From Negativicutes bacterium (GTDB lineage: Bacteria; Bacillota_C; Negativicutes; Sporomusales_B; JARLHX01), in NCBI GenBank assembly GCA_031292035.1, contig JARLHX010000375.1, positions 372,001 to 436,000 on the forward strand: a stretch of DNA of 64,000 nt, in the 5' to 3' direction. Under the pieces are notes generated by a model. The model saw nothing but the letters and a program-made list of their open reading frames with translations. It made no database searches and had not been told where the DNA came from. A program made the translations under genes and the position numbers. Positions 17,271 through 25,944 of this stretch are shown here, piece after piece (position 1 is the first letter of the stretch; every line of letters begins with the position of its first letter).

Positions 17271-18245
17271 CTAACCCGGATTTGCACGTTCGTAACGGTC
17301 ATAGGCTGTAATGATACGCCCGACAAGCTCATGCCGGACAACGTCGGTTTCGTTGAGAACAATAGTATCCACACCGCGGATACCGGCAAGTACAGCCTGG
17401 GCCTGTTTCAACCCCGAGCTGTTGCCGTGCGGCAGATCAATCTGGGTGATGTCGCCGGTAACCACCATTTTTGAGCCGAATCCCAGTCGGGTCAAAAACA
17501 TTTTCATCTGCTCAGGGGTGGTATTTTGCGCCTCGTCGAGAATGATAAAGGAATCGTCGAGAGTCCGGCCCCGCATATAAGCCAGCGGCGCGACCTCAAT
17601 AATATTCTTCGCCATATACTTCTGGAAGGCTTCCACGCCGAGAATGTCGTACATCGCATCATACAAGGGCCGAAGATAAGGATCGACTTTTTCCTGCAAA
17701 TCACCAGGTAAAAAGCCGAGTTTTTCGCCGGCTTCCACCGCCGGCCGGGTCAGGATGATGCGTTCAACCTGCTTGTTTTTCAAGGAAAAAACTGCCATAG
17801 CCACGGCAAGATAAGTTTTCCCTGTTCCCGCCGGCCCTATACCTACGGTGATATCGTTGAGGCGAATGGCCTCGATATATAACCGCTGACCGAGGGTTTT
17901 TGGCTTGACATGTCGCCCACGGGCAGTAACCAGCACCGTGTCGGCAAACATTTGGTGGAGATTTTCGACTCGCCCTTCTTTGACCATCTTGATACCATAG
18001 CGAAAATCATGGGTTGTAATCTGATTACCCTGCCGGTACAAAAACAACAACTCGTTAAACAGCCGATATAAGCCATCCACCTCGGCTTTACCGCCACTGA
18101 GGACAATTTCGTCGCCCCGGGCCAGCAGGCGACAGGCATATTCTTCACTGACAATGCGCAGGTGTTCGTCGTTACGGCCCAATATAGCCACAGCTTCCTG
18201 AGCATCGGTAAGCTTAATCCGTTTTTCGTCGTGCTCCTCAGGCAA
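17271..18245 (-). CDS. phoH: PhoH family ATPase
   Basis: 324 aa P-loop protein. Walker A GPAGTGKTYLAVAMA, Walker B FIILDEAQNTTPEQMKMFL and the GRTLDDSF and TGDITQIDLP motifs are typical of PhoH, a probable RNA-associated ATPase of uncertain role that is linked to YbeY in many genomes. The N-terminal part shows a KH-like fold pattern. The start is TTG, 8 bases after GGGGAGG. It is 35 bases upstream of pgpH and 16 bases behind yqfD. Confidence 0.95.
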   Translation of the reverse strand: MPEEHDEKRIKLTDAQEAVAILGRNDEHLRIVSEEYACRLLARGDEIVLSGGKAEVDGLYRLFNELLFLYRQGNQITTHDFRYGIKMVKEGRVENLHQMFADTVLVTARGRHVKPKTLGQRLYIEAIRLNDITVGIGPAGTGKTYLAVAMAVFSLKNKQVERIILTRPAVEAGEKLGFLPGDLQEKVDPYLRPLYDAMYDILGVEAFQKYMAKNIIEVAPLAYMRGRTLDDSFIILDEAQNTTPEQMKMFLTRLGFGSKMVVTGDITQIDLPHGNSSGLKQAQAVLAGIRGVDTIVLNETDVVRHELVGRIITAYDRYERANPG

Positions 18246-18261
18246 TCGCCAGGCCTCCCCC

Positions 18262-19482
18262 TTACTGCGTCATATTTGCAATTTGTCCGATATCTTCAAT
18301 GGTTTCAACCGTAACCTTCACTCGAACCAGGCCGGGTTCCCCCGCCTTTAAAATCTCGATGCCGCGGGTCAGTACTTGTGCGCTTTCGGGAATTAACGCC
18401 TGCACCGTTTGCAAAGCTTTTCCCTTGGCCAAGTCCCTTGCTTCTTCCCACGAGATTTCCTGAGAGTGGGCGATTATCTCATGAAATATACTTATAGTAG
18501 ATTCGACAGCAAAGTCACTATTCCTCCAGCTAGGCAGTTTTTTATGGATTACCTCCACCTGAAACAGCGCGAATGGCTGCGCAGGAGCTTGCTTCAAGGC
18601 TATCGGATGTTCCTTGATCTGAAGGTCAATCCCCACCGTCTGTCTGCCGGTCCGCTCATAAACATTCTTCACCAGCGCCGCCTCTCCATAACTCTCATAC
18701 CAGACCCGGGCCTTCACAATCCCGTTGGCCCGGACCAAACGCGGCGGGGCAACGAGGGAGGCCGGTTGCCCTGGAGCCACCGGCGGCATTGATTCGACGA
18801 TTGCGCCACTAATTAGTCGTTGTCCTTTTTTCACCGTATCGCCCTGATTAACCACCGGCTGTCCGGTCATCGCGATAATCTCGGTGATAACCCCTGTTTT
18901 CGCGGCGACAATATCGGCTGGCGATCGATCTTCCTGTTTCGGTGGCGTCTTTTCCACCACCTCAATGATCGCCCTCGTGCCGGTCAGATTGACCCCCACC
19001 CAGGCGATTTCGCTGATATTCAGCAAAAGCTGCCTTTCGACTGTCCTCACATCCACCCCGTCTTTGCTTACTCCCGGTCTAAGCCCATACTGCCGGGCCA
19101 CGGCTTTAATCCGTTCGCCAGGCAGGCCCACCTGTCCGGTGACATCCACAAACCAGATATGGGCCGAGAGCGCCTGCAGCAAGACATAAAACAGCAATGC
19201 GCCGATCAGCATCATTTTTCGCCGCCTCAGCCGTTTCAAAGCAAAGGGAAACCCGCGATACCCATCCACTGTGATGTGGTTCTGGCTTTTTCGGACCAGC
19301 GGACGGATCGAGAAAAAATCCGGCAGGCGGATATAGGCAAAAACGTCGTCGTTATGTTTTGTAATACCCCACAAAAAAATACCCCGCGCCAAACACAGAT
19401 TGATAAAGCGCTCCGGAACAGCGCCGCTGATTCTGATCCTGACCGAACCATTCATGTAATTGGCGATTCTGTGCATCAACAC
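18262..19482 (-). CDS. yqfD: sporulation protein YqfD
   Basis: 406 aa. An N-terminal cytoplasmic domain (GSVRIRISGAVPERFINLCLARGI) precedes one membrane helix (MMLIGALLFYVLLQALS) and a large extracytoplasmic part. The FVDVTGQ, LLLNISEIAWVGVNLTGTRAIIEVVEK and NQGDTVKKGQRLISG motifs are shared with YqfD of Bacillus, a mother-cell sporulation protein. The GTG at 19482 follows AGGAGG by 7 bases. It is 11 bases behind yqfC and probably shares its sigma-E-like promoter. Confidence 0.93.
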   Translation of the reverse strand: MLMHRIANYMNGSVRIRISGAVPERFINLCLARGIFLWGITKHNDDVFAYIRLPDFFSIRPLVRKSQNHITVDGYRGFPFALKRLRRRKMMLIGALLFYVLLQALSAHIWFVDVTGQVGLPGERIKAVARQYGLRPGVSKDGVDVRTVERQLLLNISEIAWVGVNLTGTRAIIEVVEKTPPKQEDRSPADIVAAKTGVITEIIAMTGQPVVNQGDTVKKGQRLISGAIVESMPPVAPGQPASLVAPPRLVRANGIVKARVWYESYGEAALVKNVYERTGRQTVGIDLQIKEHPIALKQAPAQPFALFQVEVIHKKLPSWRNSDFAVESTISIFHEIIAHSQEISWEEARDLAKGKALQTVQALIPESAQVLTRGIEILKAGEPGLVRVKVTVETIEDIGQIANMTQ

Positions 19483-19493
19483 AGCGCAACCTC

Positions 19494-19772
19494 CTAGATA
19501 TCATATCTAAGCACACTGATTTCGCCTTCGACCAGGATCAATTCCATTTGCAGGCTGCCCAAACTCAACCCGCTTCCACCGATACTCAGCTCCCCCTGGT
19601 TGAGTTTAATCCGCACCAATGCAGAGGTGTACTCGATGATCCCCTTATGATTTTCCACCAGCAATTGCTTGTTGCCCAGCATGGTAATGCGCGGCAAATC
19701 GAGCACTATATCCTGCGGAATCTCCAGCAAGCCGGCCAGCGTCTGTAAATTCCCCTTCCGGTGGCGTTGCAT
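19494..19772 (-). CDS. yqfC: sporulation protein YqfC
   Basis: 92 aa YabP/YqfC-family protein: LAGLLEIPQDIVLDLPRITM, then LLVENHKGIIEYTSALVRI and GSLQMELILVEGEI. The family is expressed in the mother cell during sporulation and the partner YqfD is adjacent. ATG 19772 has GGGGGAG 6 bases upstream; the in-frame ATG at 19805 has no such site. It is first gene of the yqfC-yqfD-phoH-pgpH unit. Confidence 0.9.
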   Translation of the reverse strand: MQRHRKGNLQTLAGLLEIPQDIVLDLPRITMLGNKQLLVENHKGIIEYTSALVRIKLNQGELSIGGSGLSLGSLQMELILVEGEISVLRYDI

Positions 19773-19794
19773 AGCCACTCCCCCTTCATCTAAA

Positions 19795-19802
19795 AATGTA
19801 TG
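19795..19802 (-). promoter_or_regulatory. candidate sigma-E -10 element before yqfC
   Basis: The minus strand reads CATACATT 22 bases before the yqfC start, close to the Bacillus sigma-E -10 consensus CATACAMT. The -35 side (TGTACTA, 15 bases upstream) is weak. In Bacillus yqfC-yqfD belong to the sigma-E regulon, which supports the call. Confidence 0.45.
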
Positions 19803-19847
19803 CAATAGCCAAAGGTTTAGTACAGCGCCTGAGAAGGCTTACTGCGC

Positions 19848-19878
19848 AAAAAAAAGCAGCGTGGCTGACCACGCTACT
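19848..19878 (-). terminator. terminator of the HerA-like gene
   Basis: Minus-strand 10-bp stem AGTAGCGTGG/CCACGCTGCT (one G-T pair) with a 4-base loop and seven to eight T residues. The stem includes the stop codon of the ATPase gene. Confidence 0.88.
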
Positions 19879-21442
19879 GCGTTAATTCGGCAAACCCCAT
19901 GACTCCAGCCGGTGGTAAGCCACCGGACGACAACGGCACCGCAGCCGGCACACCATGCCTCAGGGCAAGGAAATCCTCAAATTTATGCACCTTGACCGGA
20001 GCGGCAAACCGCATGTAGTTGGTGGCGACAATCATCTCGCCGCAATCCAGGTTCTTGATCTCGTTGCGTTGCTGCAGAATGTCCTTGCGGCACATGGCCT
20101 CCAGTTTGCTTCGGTCAGCCTTGGAGGCCAGTCCGAGGATAAAGAGGGTATTGAGCTGGGATAACACCTTATCAGCCAGAAGGCGTGGCTGTTGATCAAC
20201 CACGCACAGTCCCAGATTAAATTTACGCGCCTCGCTGACCAGTCGGGCAAACACATTATTGCTGCCATGCTCTTTCTTGCCGAGAAAGCGGTGGGCCTCT
20301 TCCAGCACAATCATTACCGGTTTGGCCTGACTGCGAGCGGCATCCGTTTTGGCCGCATAGTTTTGCAGCAATTTTTTCGACAACAACGTCGACAGCGCCT
20401 GTTCACCCACCGGCGAAATGTTCTTCAGCTCGACCAGAACCACCGTGCCGCGCTCCAGCTCCGCCATCATCTGGTCGATCACCGATGCCCCGCCATCCTG
20501 CATATTCAATTCCTGCTGCAGGTTCCAGCAAATACTCTTGATTTTGCTGATGGTCCGCGACTGAAATTTCTGGCCGGTGGCGACATTCAGCTCGTCGATG
20601 ATGTCTGCGGCTTCGTATTGCAGGACATCCTTCATCCAGTTCTCCTTCAGCACCGCTGAAAGCTTGTAGATGGCGTCGAACTGGGGCTCGGTAAAGGTCG
20701 CGCAAGCAGTGATATCCTCCGGATCAATCTCGTTATAGTTCACGGCAAGCCGGCAGGCGTAGTCTGACTGGGGACTGGTATTGTACACCCGGAGACGCTC
20801 GCCGAACTCAGGGTGCAGCGCCAGGTCGCGGTAATATTCGTTGTGAACATCGAAAATCAACAGACCATAGTTGCCATTGTCGATCACCGAGCCGGACAAT
20901 ACTTTGACCAGATTGCTTTTGCCCGATCCGGTAGTCCCGAAGATTCCGATATGTTCGGTAATCGCCTTGCCGCCGTAAATACCGACAGGCAATTCCAGCA
21001 CTCCCCGGCCGCTCTTCAAGAAACCGAGTTCCAGATCGCCCTTCATTTCAGCCAGCAGTGTCGTGTCCTGGGGCGTCAAGCCCCGCACCTCGCAGAAAAA
21101 ATCGGGACAGGTCTTGGGATTAAAAAGCTGGCCCTGGCTGTCGGCATAGCAAAGCTGCTCCGCCATGCCGATTTTAACAGTATGGTTGCCGCCCAGATAA
21201 AACTCCAGTTCCTCTTTGTTCTCCACCTGCCCGTCTTCATTGAGCTTACTCATCAGGTAGCCCACATTGTTGATTCCCGACCAACGGGATTTCACCTTAA
21301 AATCATAGGCGCGAATATAAAAGCGGTCGCTGCTATTGCCCTCGACAGCGAGAATGTCCCCAAAATCGACCTCCTGGCCTGGCGCAACCACAAACTCAAC
21401 ATAGGTCCCCTTGGCATAAATCAGGCGTCCTTTATAATCCAC
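19874..21442 (-). CDS. HerA-type ATPase (DUF87 FtsK/VirB4-like)
   Basis: 522 aa. An N-terminal HAS-barrel-like region (GRLIYAKGTYVEFVVAPGQEVDFGDIL) precedes a RecA-like core with Walker A FGTTGSGKSNLVKVL, FDVHNEYY, Walker B PVMIVLEEAHRFL, an arginine-rich VSEARKFNLGL segment and QPRLLADKVLSQLNTLFILGL. This is the layout of the HerA hexameric helicase/translocase family, which in archaea works with the NurA nuclease in DNA end resection. No NurA, Sir2-like or other defence partner is adjacent. GTG start behind GGAGG; it is a single transcription unit flanked by terminators. Confidence 0.87.
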   Translation of the reverse strand: MDYKGRLIYAKGTYVEFVVAPGQEVDFGDILAVEGNSSDRFYIRAYDFKVKSRWSGINNVGYLMSKLNEDGQVENKEELEFYLGGNHTVKIGMAEQLCYADSQGQLFNPKTCPDFFCEVRGLTPQDTTLLAEMKGDLELGFLKSGRGVLELPVGIYGGKAITEHIGIFGTTGSGKSNLVKVLSGSVIDNGNYGLLIFDVHNEYYRDLALHPEFGERLRVYNTSPQSDYACRLAVNYNEIDPEDITACATFTEPQFDAIYKLSAVLKENWMKDVLQYEAADIIDELNVATGQKFQSRTISKIKSICWNLQQELNMQDGGASVIDQMMAELERGTVVLVELKNISPVGEQALSTLLSKKLLQNYAAKTDAARSQAKPVMIVLEEAHRFLGKKEHGSNNVFARLVSEARKFNLGLCVVDQQPRLLADKVLSQLNTLFILGLASKADRSKLEAMCRKDILQQRNEIKNLDCGEMIVATNYMRFAAPVKVHKFEDFLALRHGVPAAVPLSSGGLPPAGVMGFAELTQ

Positions 21443-21511
21443 CTATTACATGCCTCCTCTCGCCTCTTCATAAAAATCGGTCACACAAATTTTATTGTGC
21501 GCGAAACACAA

Positions 21512-21547
21512 CAAAAAAAACAGGGATCATTTTCCCTGTTTTTTTTG
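21512..21547 (-). terminator. bidirectional terminator behind the floA cluster
   Basis: CAGGGA/TCCCTG hairpin with A8 on one side and T8 on the other, immediately after the stop of the 21551-21937 gene and before herA. Confidence 0.88.
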
Positions 21548-21550
21548 TGA

Positions 21551-21937
21551 TTAGCTTCGCCTTCCGCCGCGCGGCCGCAGTGGCCGCATCGCCCTGGGCG
21601 GTTGCAGTATCTCAGCATAAATAATCCCGCTTATGACTGTTGTTTGATCCAGTTTCACCTGCCAGGGCGAATACTCTTCCATGGCTACCGTGGCAACCGG
21701 GGTTTCCGGCGGCCGGATATGTGGCCGTGGCGGCTCGATATCCGTCTTTGCCTCAGCAAGCTGCACCGCCGGGTTTTCGCGAATTCTGCCCGGCGCTGAG
21801 GACGGCACCCGTTCCGGCAGCGGCACCTGATCGGGAATTTCCGGGTATTCATAGGTTTTCGGCCGACGGCGCTTTAAAAGTTCAGGCACCAGATAGAAAA
21901 CCGCCATCAGGATTAATATTAAAATCGTTTTTTCCAT
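21551..21937 (-). CDS. single-pass membrane protein of unknown function, linked to floA
   Basis: 128 aa, not recognised. An N-terminal helix (TILILILMAVFYLVPELL) is followed by basic residues (KRRRPK), a long proline-rich linker (about 30-90), and a small C-terminal segment with SPWQVKLDQTTVISGIIYAEIL ending in an Arg-rich tail. It lies 10 bases behind floA and is last in the nfeD-floA operon, which ends at the 21512-21547 terminator. Its position suggests a role in the flotillin/NfeD membrane complex; that is inference only. Confidence 0.7.
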   Translation of the reverse strand: MEKTILILILMAVFYLVPELLKRRRPKTYEYPEIPDQVPLPERVPSSAPGRIRENPAVQLAEAKTDIEPPRPHIRPPETPVATVAMEEYSPWQVKLDQTTVISGIIYAEILQPPRAMRPLRPRGGRRS

Positions 21938-21947
21938 TGTTCATTCC

Positions 21948-22952
21948 CTATTTCTTGGGTTCTTCCGGTTTGAGTGACTGCGCGGCAGGCCCGCTCTTGG
22001 AGATGGTTTCCCGCATCTGGGTATCGGCCAGGATATTATTCATGTTGTAATAGTCCATTACACCCATGCGGCCTTCCTTCAACGCCACCGCCAAAGCGTG
22101 CGGCACGTCGGCCTGGGCTTCCACCACCTTGGCCTGCATTTCCTGGGTATAGGCCCGCATTTCCTGTTCCCTGGCCACACCCATCGCCCGGCGTTCCTCG
22201 GCCTTGGCCTGGGCAACCCGTTTTTCGGCTTCCGCCTGGTCGGTCATCAGCTCGGCGCCGATATTACGGCCGACATCCACGTCAGCAATATCGATGGACA
22301 AAATCTCAAACGCTGTTCCGGCGTCAAGACCTTTGGCCAGTACCGTCTTCGAAATATGGTCGGGATTCTCCAGCACGTCCTTGTGATCGACAGCTCCGCC
22401 GACACTGGTGACAATCCCTTCGCCAACACGGGCGATAATAGTGGCTTCACCGGCGCCGCCCACCAGGCGGTCGATGTTGGCGCGAACGGTAACCCGGGCC
22501 TTAACTTTGAGCTCGATGCCGTTTTTGGCCACACCGGACACGAAAGGGGTCTCAATGACCTTCGGATTCACACTCATCTGCACTGCCTCCAGCACATTAC
22601 GCCCTGCCAGATCGATGGCCGCAGAGCGGGCAAAGGGCAGCGCGATCTCGGCCCGATGAGCGGCAATCAGGGCGTCGACCACCCGGTCGACATTACCGCC
22701 GGCCAGGAAATGGGCCTCCAGTTGGTTGACGTTGACATCCAGACCGGCCTTGTTGGCCTTGATTAAGGGCAGCACGATCTGTGATGGCGGCACCCTTCTC
22801 AGACGCATGCCGATCAATGTAAAGATACCCACGTTTACGCCTGCGGCCAGTGCCGAAACCCACAGGCCCAGGGGAACAAAATGTAGAAATAAGCCAATAC
22901 CGATGATAAAGAGAACCAACAAGAACACACTGCTAACTAAACTTGTTATCAT
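21948..22952 (-). CDS. floA: flotillin-like protein FloA (YqfA)
   Basis: 334 aa bacterial flotillin that organises functional membrane microdomains. A short hydrophobic N-terminus ([23 protein letters not shown]) with a second hydrophobic stretch is followed by an SPFH/PHB domain ([33 protein letters not shown]), EA-rich coiled coil ([19 protein letters not shown]) and a proline-rich end. It is 17 bases behind nfeD, the usual pairing. Confidence 0.94.
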   Translation of the reverse strand: MITSLVSSVFLLVLFIIGIGLFLHFVPLGLWVSALAAGVNVGIFTLIGMRLRRVPPSQIVLPLIKANKAGLDVNVNQLEAHFLAGGNVDRVVDALIAAHRAEIALPFARSAAIDLAGRNVLEAVQMSVNPKVIETPFVSGVAKNGIELKVKARVTVRANIDRLVGGAGEATIIARVGEGIVTSVGGAVDHKDVLENPDHISKTVLAKGLDAGTAFEILSIDIADVDVGRNIGAELMTDQAEAEKRVAQAKAEERRAMGVAREQEMRAYTQEMQAKVVEAQADVPHALAVALKEGRMGVMDYYNMNNILADTQMRETISKSGPAAQSLKPEEPKK

Positions 22953-22969
22953 AACTGTTTTCCTCCAAA

Positions 22970-24274
22970 CTATTCTTCGCTATTTGTGGCCCGGACCACA
23001 ATCCTGTGACCGCTCACACTCACCACCTTAACCTTTGTCCCGGCCGTGATATATTGTCCTTCTGACACCACATCCAGATGAGCTCCGTCAATCTCCACGA
23101 CTCCTGCCGGTCTGAGCAGCGTCAGAGCCACCCCTGTCTGCCCCACATAGGCCTGGTAGTCATGCCCGGATACATAACCTGCCTCGGTGGTTTCGGCGTC
23201 TCTCAGCACCAATTTCGACCACAGGCGGCTAGTGGGCAGCTTTTTGAGAATCAAGAGAAAAATGACCACCGCGATCACCATGCTGACAGCGAGAACATTG
23301 AGTGCCGCGACATCCCCTCCCAGAGTCAGGAAAAAGCTGGCCAGGATGCATAAGACCCCTCCCAGGCCAAACAACCCCAGACCTGGAGCATGCAATTCGA
23401 AAAGAATGAGCACCGCGCCGCCGATAAACAGCAGAATCTCCATCCATCCAGCCAGGCCGGTCAGCCAGCCGCTGCCGAAAAAGAGCAGGGCCGCCAGCAG
23501 TCCGATAAACGCCGCCACTCCCAGCCCGGCGGTTTTAATTTCTGTCATAATGGCTAAGAAAATCAGCGACAATAGTCCCCCGCGGACAGCGGAATTAGAC
23601 AGCCACCCTGCCAGTATCTCCGCCCAGCCTTGGGTATATTCCAGCACCGGGGCGTCGGCCAATCCGTAATAAGCCAGCACCGCGCCGCGATCAGCCGCCA
23701 CCAGGTCGGCATATCCCACCTGTACCGCCTGATAATCGGTCAGTGCTAAAATCTGCCCTGGCTCGGCATATCCGGGAAACCCGAGCGATTTATCCACCAT
23801 CGCCTCCGCCACCCGGGGGTTACGACCGGTTTTATTCGCTGTTGCGGCGAATTCGGCCTTTAGGGCCGCCACTGTTTTCTCGGTGGTCGGAATGGGTTCA
23901 GCGGCGCCAATACTGCCACCTGGGGCTATGGCGATCTTCTTGTGGGACAAGGCGATTAATGCGCCCGCCGACCAGGCGCGATTTTTGATATAACAGATGG
24001 TCTCTACCGGTGAATCGCCGATCATATCACGGATGGCGGTGGCCGCATCCACCAGTCCGCCAAAGGTGTCAATCTCGACCAGGATGGCTCTGGCGTTTTT
24101 GGCTTGCGCCTCCATCATGGCCTTGTGAACAAGCGCCGATTGCCCGGCATCGATCTCGCCCTTAATCTGAATCAGCACCACTGGCGACTCGGCGGCATAA
24201 GCTGCCTGGCCCACGAGACCGAAGACCAACGCAAAAATAAGTAATAACCCGAGAACTTTAGCAATCCGTCTCAT
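22970..24274 (-). CDS. NfeD family membrane serine protease (NfeD1b)
   Basis: 434 aa long-form NfeD. A signal peptide ([20 protein letters not shown]) precedes a ClpP-class protease domain with the catalytic serine in [13 protein letters not shown] and [12 protein letters not shown], then four to five membrane helices (about 225-345) and a C-terminal OB-fold ([20 protein letters not shown]). NfeD proteins are functional partners of flotillin/stomatin proteins, and floA follows directly. Confidence 0.92.
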   Translation of the reverse strand: MRRIAKVLGLLLIFALVFGLVGQAAYAAESPVVLIQIKGEIDAGQSALVHKAMMEAQAKNARAILVEIDTFGGLVDAATAIRDMIGDSPVETICYIKNRAWSAGALIALSHKKIAIAPGGSIGAAEPIPTTEKTVAALKAEFAATANKTGRNPRVAEAMVDKSLGFPGYAEPGQILALTDYQAVQVGYADLVAADRGAVLAYYGLADAPVLEYTQGWAEILAGWLSNSAVRGGLLSLIFLAIMTEIKTAGLGVAAFIGLLAALLFFGSGWLTGLAGWMEILLFIGGAVLILFELHAPGLGLFGLGGVLCILASFFLTLGGDVAALNVLAVSMVIAVVIFLLILKKLPTSRLWSKLVLRDAETTEAGYVSGHDYQAYVGQTGVALTLLRPAGVVEIDGAHLDVVSEGQYITAGTKVKVVSVSGHRIVVRATNSEE

Positions 24275-24660
24275 AAGCGTCCTCTCCCGTACAGTCTTGT
24301 CTTAGTGTATTCGGCACTGGAGGTTGTATTCCTGTTCTCCTGACAATGACTCTCCGATTATTCGGTTTTGCGTGACTAATTTTAATATTTCTACTTTTTT
24401 CAGATTGCTTGACTCACTCCCCCGGGTGTGATATTTTGTGTAATATGATCGTGAAGCATCGCCAATCGATTTGCTAAATCGCTTTACTATTCGCAGCCTT
24501 TTCGCAGCACGCCCCGCAGCTAATTCATTGCAATTGACGTTCTTCGTTCTTTTCAATCGACGTTCTCCATGAATTTTACTCTGCAGTCTATTCACACTAA
24601 ACGATAGCACCTTGTTCTAACAGACGCCGCAACTGTTTATTGCTTCACTGACATAAAAAT
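24275..24660. other. AT-rich intergenic region, no convincing gene
   Basis: About 385 bases between nfeD and the yqeY terminators. The 102-codon minus-strand frame at 24302-24610 has no family signature and poor codon use, so I do not call it. A plus-strand TTGACT (24409-24414)/TATTTT (24432-24437) pair with 17-base spacing points towards the bidirectional hairpin at 24661-24688. This would allow a small RNA of about 240 bases, which is unproven. The CCGA/TCGG hairpin near 24355 and repeated GACGTTCT/CGACGTTCT elements near 24536-24566 are the only other structure. Confidence 0.4.
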
Positions 24661-24692
24661 AAAAGACAGGCCTTCGGGCCTGTCTTTTATTT
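24655..24692 (-). terminator. strong bidirectional terminator (second of pair behind yqeY)
   Basis: Perfect 12-bp stem AAAAGACAGGCC/GGCCTGTCTTTT with a 4-base loop (TTCG on plus). T-rich tracts lie on both strands. Confidence 0.88.
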
Positions 24693-24699
24693 TGCGGCA

Positions 24700-24737
24700 A
24701 AAAACAAGAAATCCGGTACCTTGTCAGTGTACCGGAT
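24700..24737 (-). terminator. first terminator behind yqeY
   Basis: Perfect 9-bp stem ATCCGGTAC/GTACCGGAT followed on the minus strand by TTCTTGTTTTTT, 7 bases after the yqeY stop. Confidence 0.8.
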
Positions 24738-24743
24738 TCATCA

Positions 24744-25196
24744 TCATTGGCTCAGTAATTCTTTAACTACAGTATTCACAAGCTTGCCATCGGCCCGACC
24801 TTTCACTTTGGGCATCAAAACAGCCATAACCTTGCCCATGGCCTTGACATCACTTGCTCCGGTCGCAGCAACCGCCTCGGCCACCAAAGCCCGGACTTCG
24901 GCCTCGCTCAGTTGCTCAGGAAGGTACTGCAGCAAAATGGATACTTCCTGCTCAAGAGCTGTAACCAAATCCGGCCGGTTGCCTTTTTTGAACTCCTCTG
25001 CCGCATCTCGGCGCAATTTGACCTCTTTGGCCAAAACGTCCAAGACTTCGTCTTCGGAAAGTTCCTTTTGGCGGTCTATCTCGACATTCTTGATACTGGA
25101 GCGGACCATCCGGATTACCGACAGGCGGAATTTACCAGCCTCTCGTTCCTTCATCGCCAGCTTCATATCTTCAGTCAGCCGGTCTTTTACAGACAT
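24744..25196 (-). CDS. yqeY: GatB/YqeY domain protein
   Basis: 150 aa stand-alone GatB/YqeY tail domain: LTEDMKLAMKEREAGKFRLSVIRMVRSSIKNVEID, LLQYLPEQLSEAEV and GKVMAVLMPKVKGRADG. In amidotransferases this domain binds tRNA; the stand-alone role is unclear. GGAGG precedes the ATG. It is 16 bases behind rpsU, the common rpsU-yqeY pairing, and is followed by two tandem terminators. Confidence 0.92.
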   Translation of the reverse strand: MSVKDRLTEDMKLAMKEREAGKFRLSVIRMVRSSIKNVEIDRQKELSEDEVLDVLAKEVKLRRDAAEEFKKGNRPDLVTALEQEVSILLQYLPEQLSEAEVRALVAEAVAATGASDVKAMGKVMAVLMPKVKGRADGKLVNTVVKELLSQ

Positions 25197-25212
25197 ATAT
25201 AAACCTCCGAAA

Positions 25213-25389
25213 CTAGTTGAATTTACGCTTGCGCGCCGCTTCGGATTTCTTCTTGCGCTTTACGCTAGGCTTTTCGTAATGTTCCCGTTTCCGTACTTCG
25301 GAAAGAACGCCCGCTTTCTGACAAGTGCGTTTGAACCGGCGGAGTGCGCTATCGAGTGTTTCGTTTTTTCCAACCTTAACTTCTGACAT
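25213..25389 (-). CDS. rpsU: 30S ribosomal protein S21
   Basis: 58 aa basic protein: [18 protein letters not shown], then [23 protein letters not shown] 25389 is chosen over the in-frame ATG at 25410 because it follows the GGAGGGAGGGAG purine tract by 6-7 bases and gives the normal S21 start. It has its own promoter (25448-25477) within the 90-base gap behind the HIT gene. Confidence 0.95.
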   Translation of the reverse strand: MSEVKVGKNETLDSALRRFKRTCQKAGVLSEVRKREHYEKPSVKRKKKSEAARKRKFN

Positions 25390-25447
25390 CTGATCTCCCT
25401 CCCTCCACACAGACCTCGGGGAAGCTTTGCTACTGCATTACCTAAAA

Positions 25448-25477
25448 ATTATACACGAATATACCAATCACTGTCAA
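25448..25477 (-). promoter_or_regulatory. sigma-A promoter of rpsU-yqeY
   Basis: Minus strand TTGACA (25472-25477), 18-base spacer, TATAAT (25448-25453): both hexamers are perfect consensus. Confidence 0.8.
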
Positions 25478-25479
25478 TA

Positions 25480-25827
25480 TCAGCCTGGGGGCCAAGTCAT
25501 AAACCGGCCGCCGAGAATATGCCAGTGGATATGATATACCGTTTGTCCGCCATTATTTTTGGTATTAACCACCATGCGGAAACCGTCCTCATCCAATCCG
25601 AGCTCGGTTGCAATCCGCGGAATGGTGGTCATAATATGGCCGAGGAGGGAAACGTCATCACAGCAGGTCTCCATCAGATGAGAAATGTGGCGTTTGGGAA
25701 CGATGAGAACATGAACCGGGGCAGCTGGCTTGATGTCGGGAAAGGCGATGAGGTGTTCATCCTCATAAATAATCTTCGCCGGTATCTCTTTATTGGCTAT
25801 TTTACAAAAAATACAATCTTGTGGCAT
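25480..25827 (-). CDS. HIT family (HINT-like) nucleotide hydrolase
   Basis: 115 aa. The histidine triad HIHWHILGG lies at the C-terminus and the N-terminal CIFCKIANKEIPAKIIYEDE with FPDIKPAAPVHVLIVPKRHI is typical of the HINT branch, which hydrolyses adenosine phosphoramidates. Full length for the family. GGGGAGG precedes the ATG. It lies 117 bases downstream of mtaB. Confidence 0.93.
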   Translation of the reverse strand: MPQDCIFCKIANKEIPAKIIYEDEHLIAFPDIKPAAPVHVLIVPKRHISHLMETCCDDVSLLGHIMTTIPRIATELGLDEDGFRMVVNTKNNGGQTVYHIHWHILGGRFMTWPPG

Positions 25828-25944
25828 GCAGCACCTCCCCTCGTCTCGCCGTCACTTTGACCGGAGAACCACATTTATCTCTGTACAAAATTATTCTGCC
25901 TGTTTATAGGATATCCTGCCGGAAAAATTTCTGCTACGGAAAAT

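Noticed and set aside
24302..24610. 102-codon minus-strand frame upstream of nfeD
   Set aside because: AT-rich, atypical codon use, GTG start without a clear ribosome binding site and no recognisable motif; treated as intergenic.
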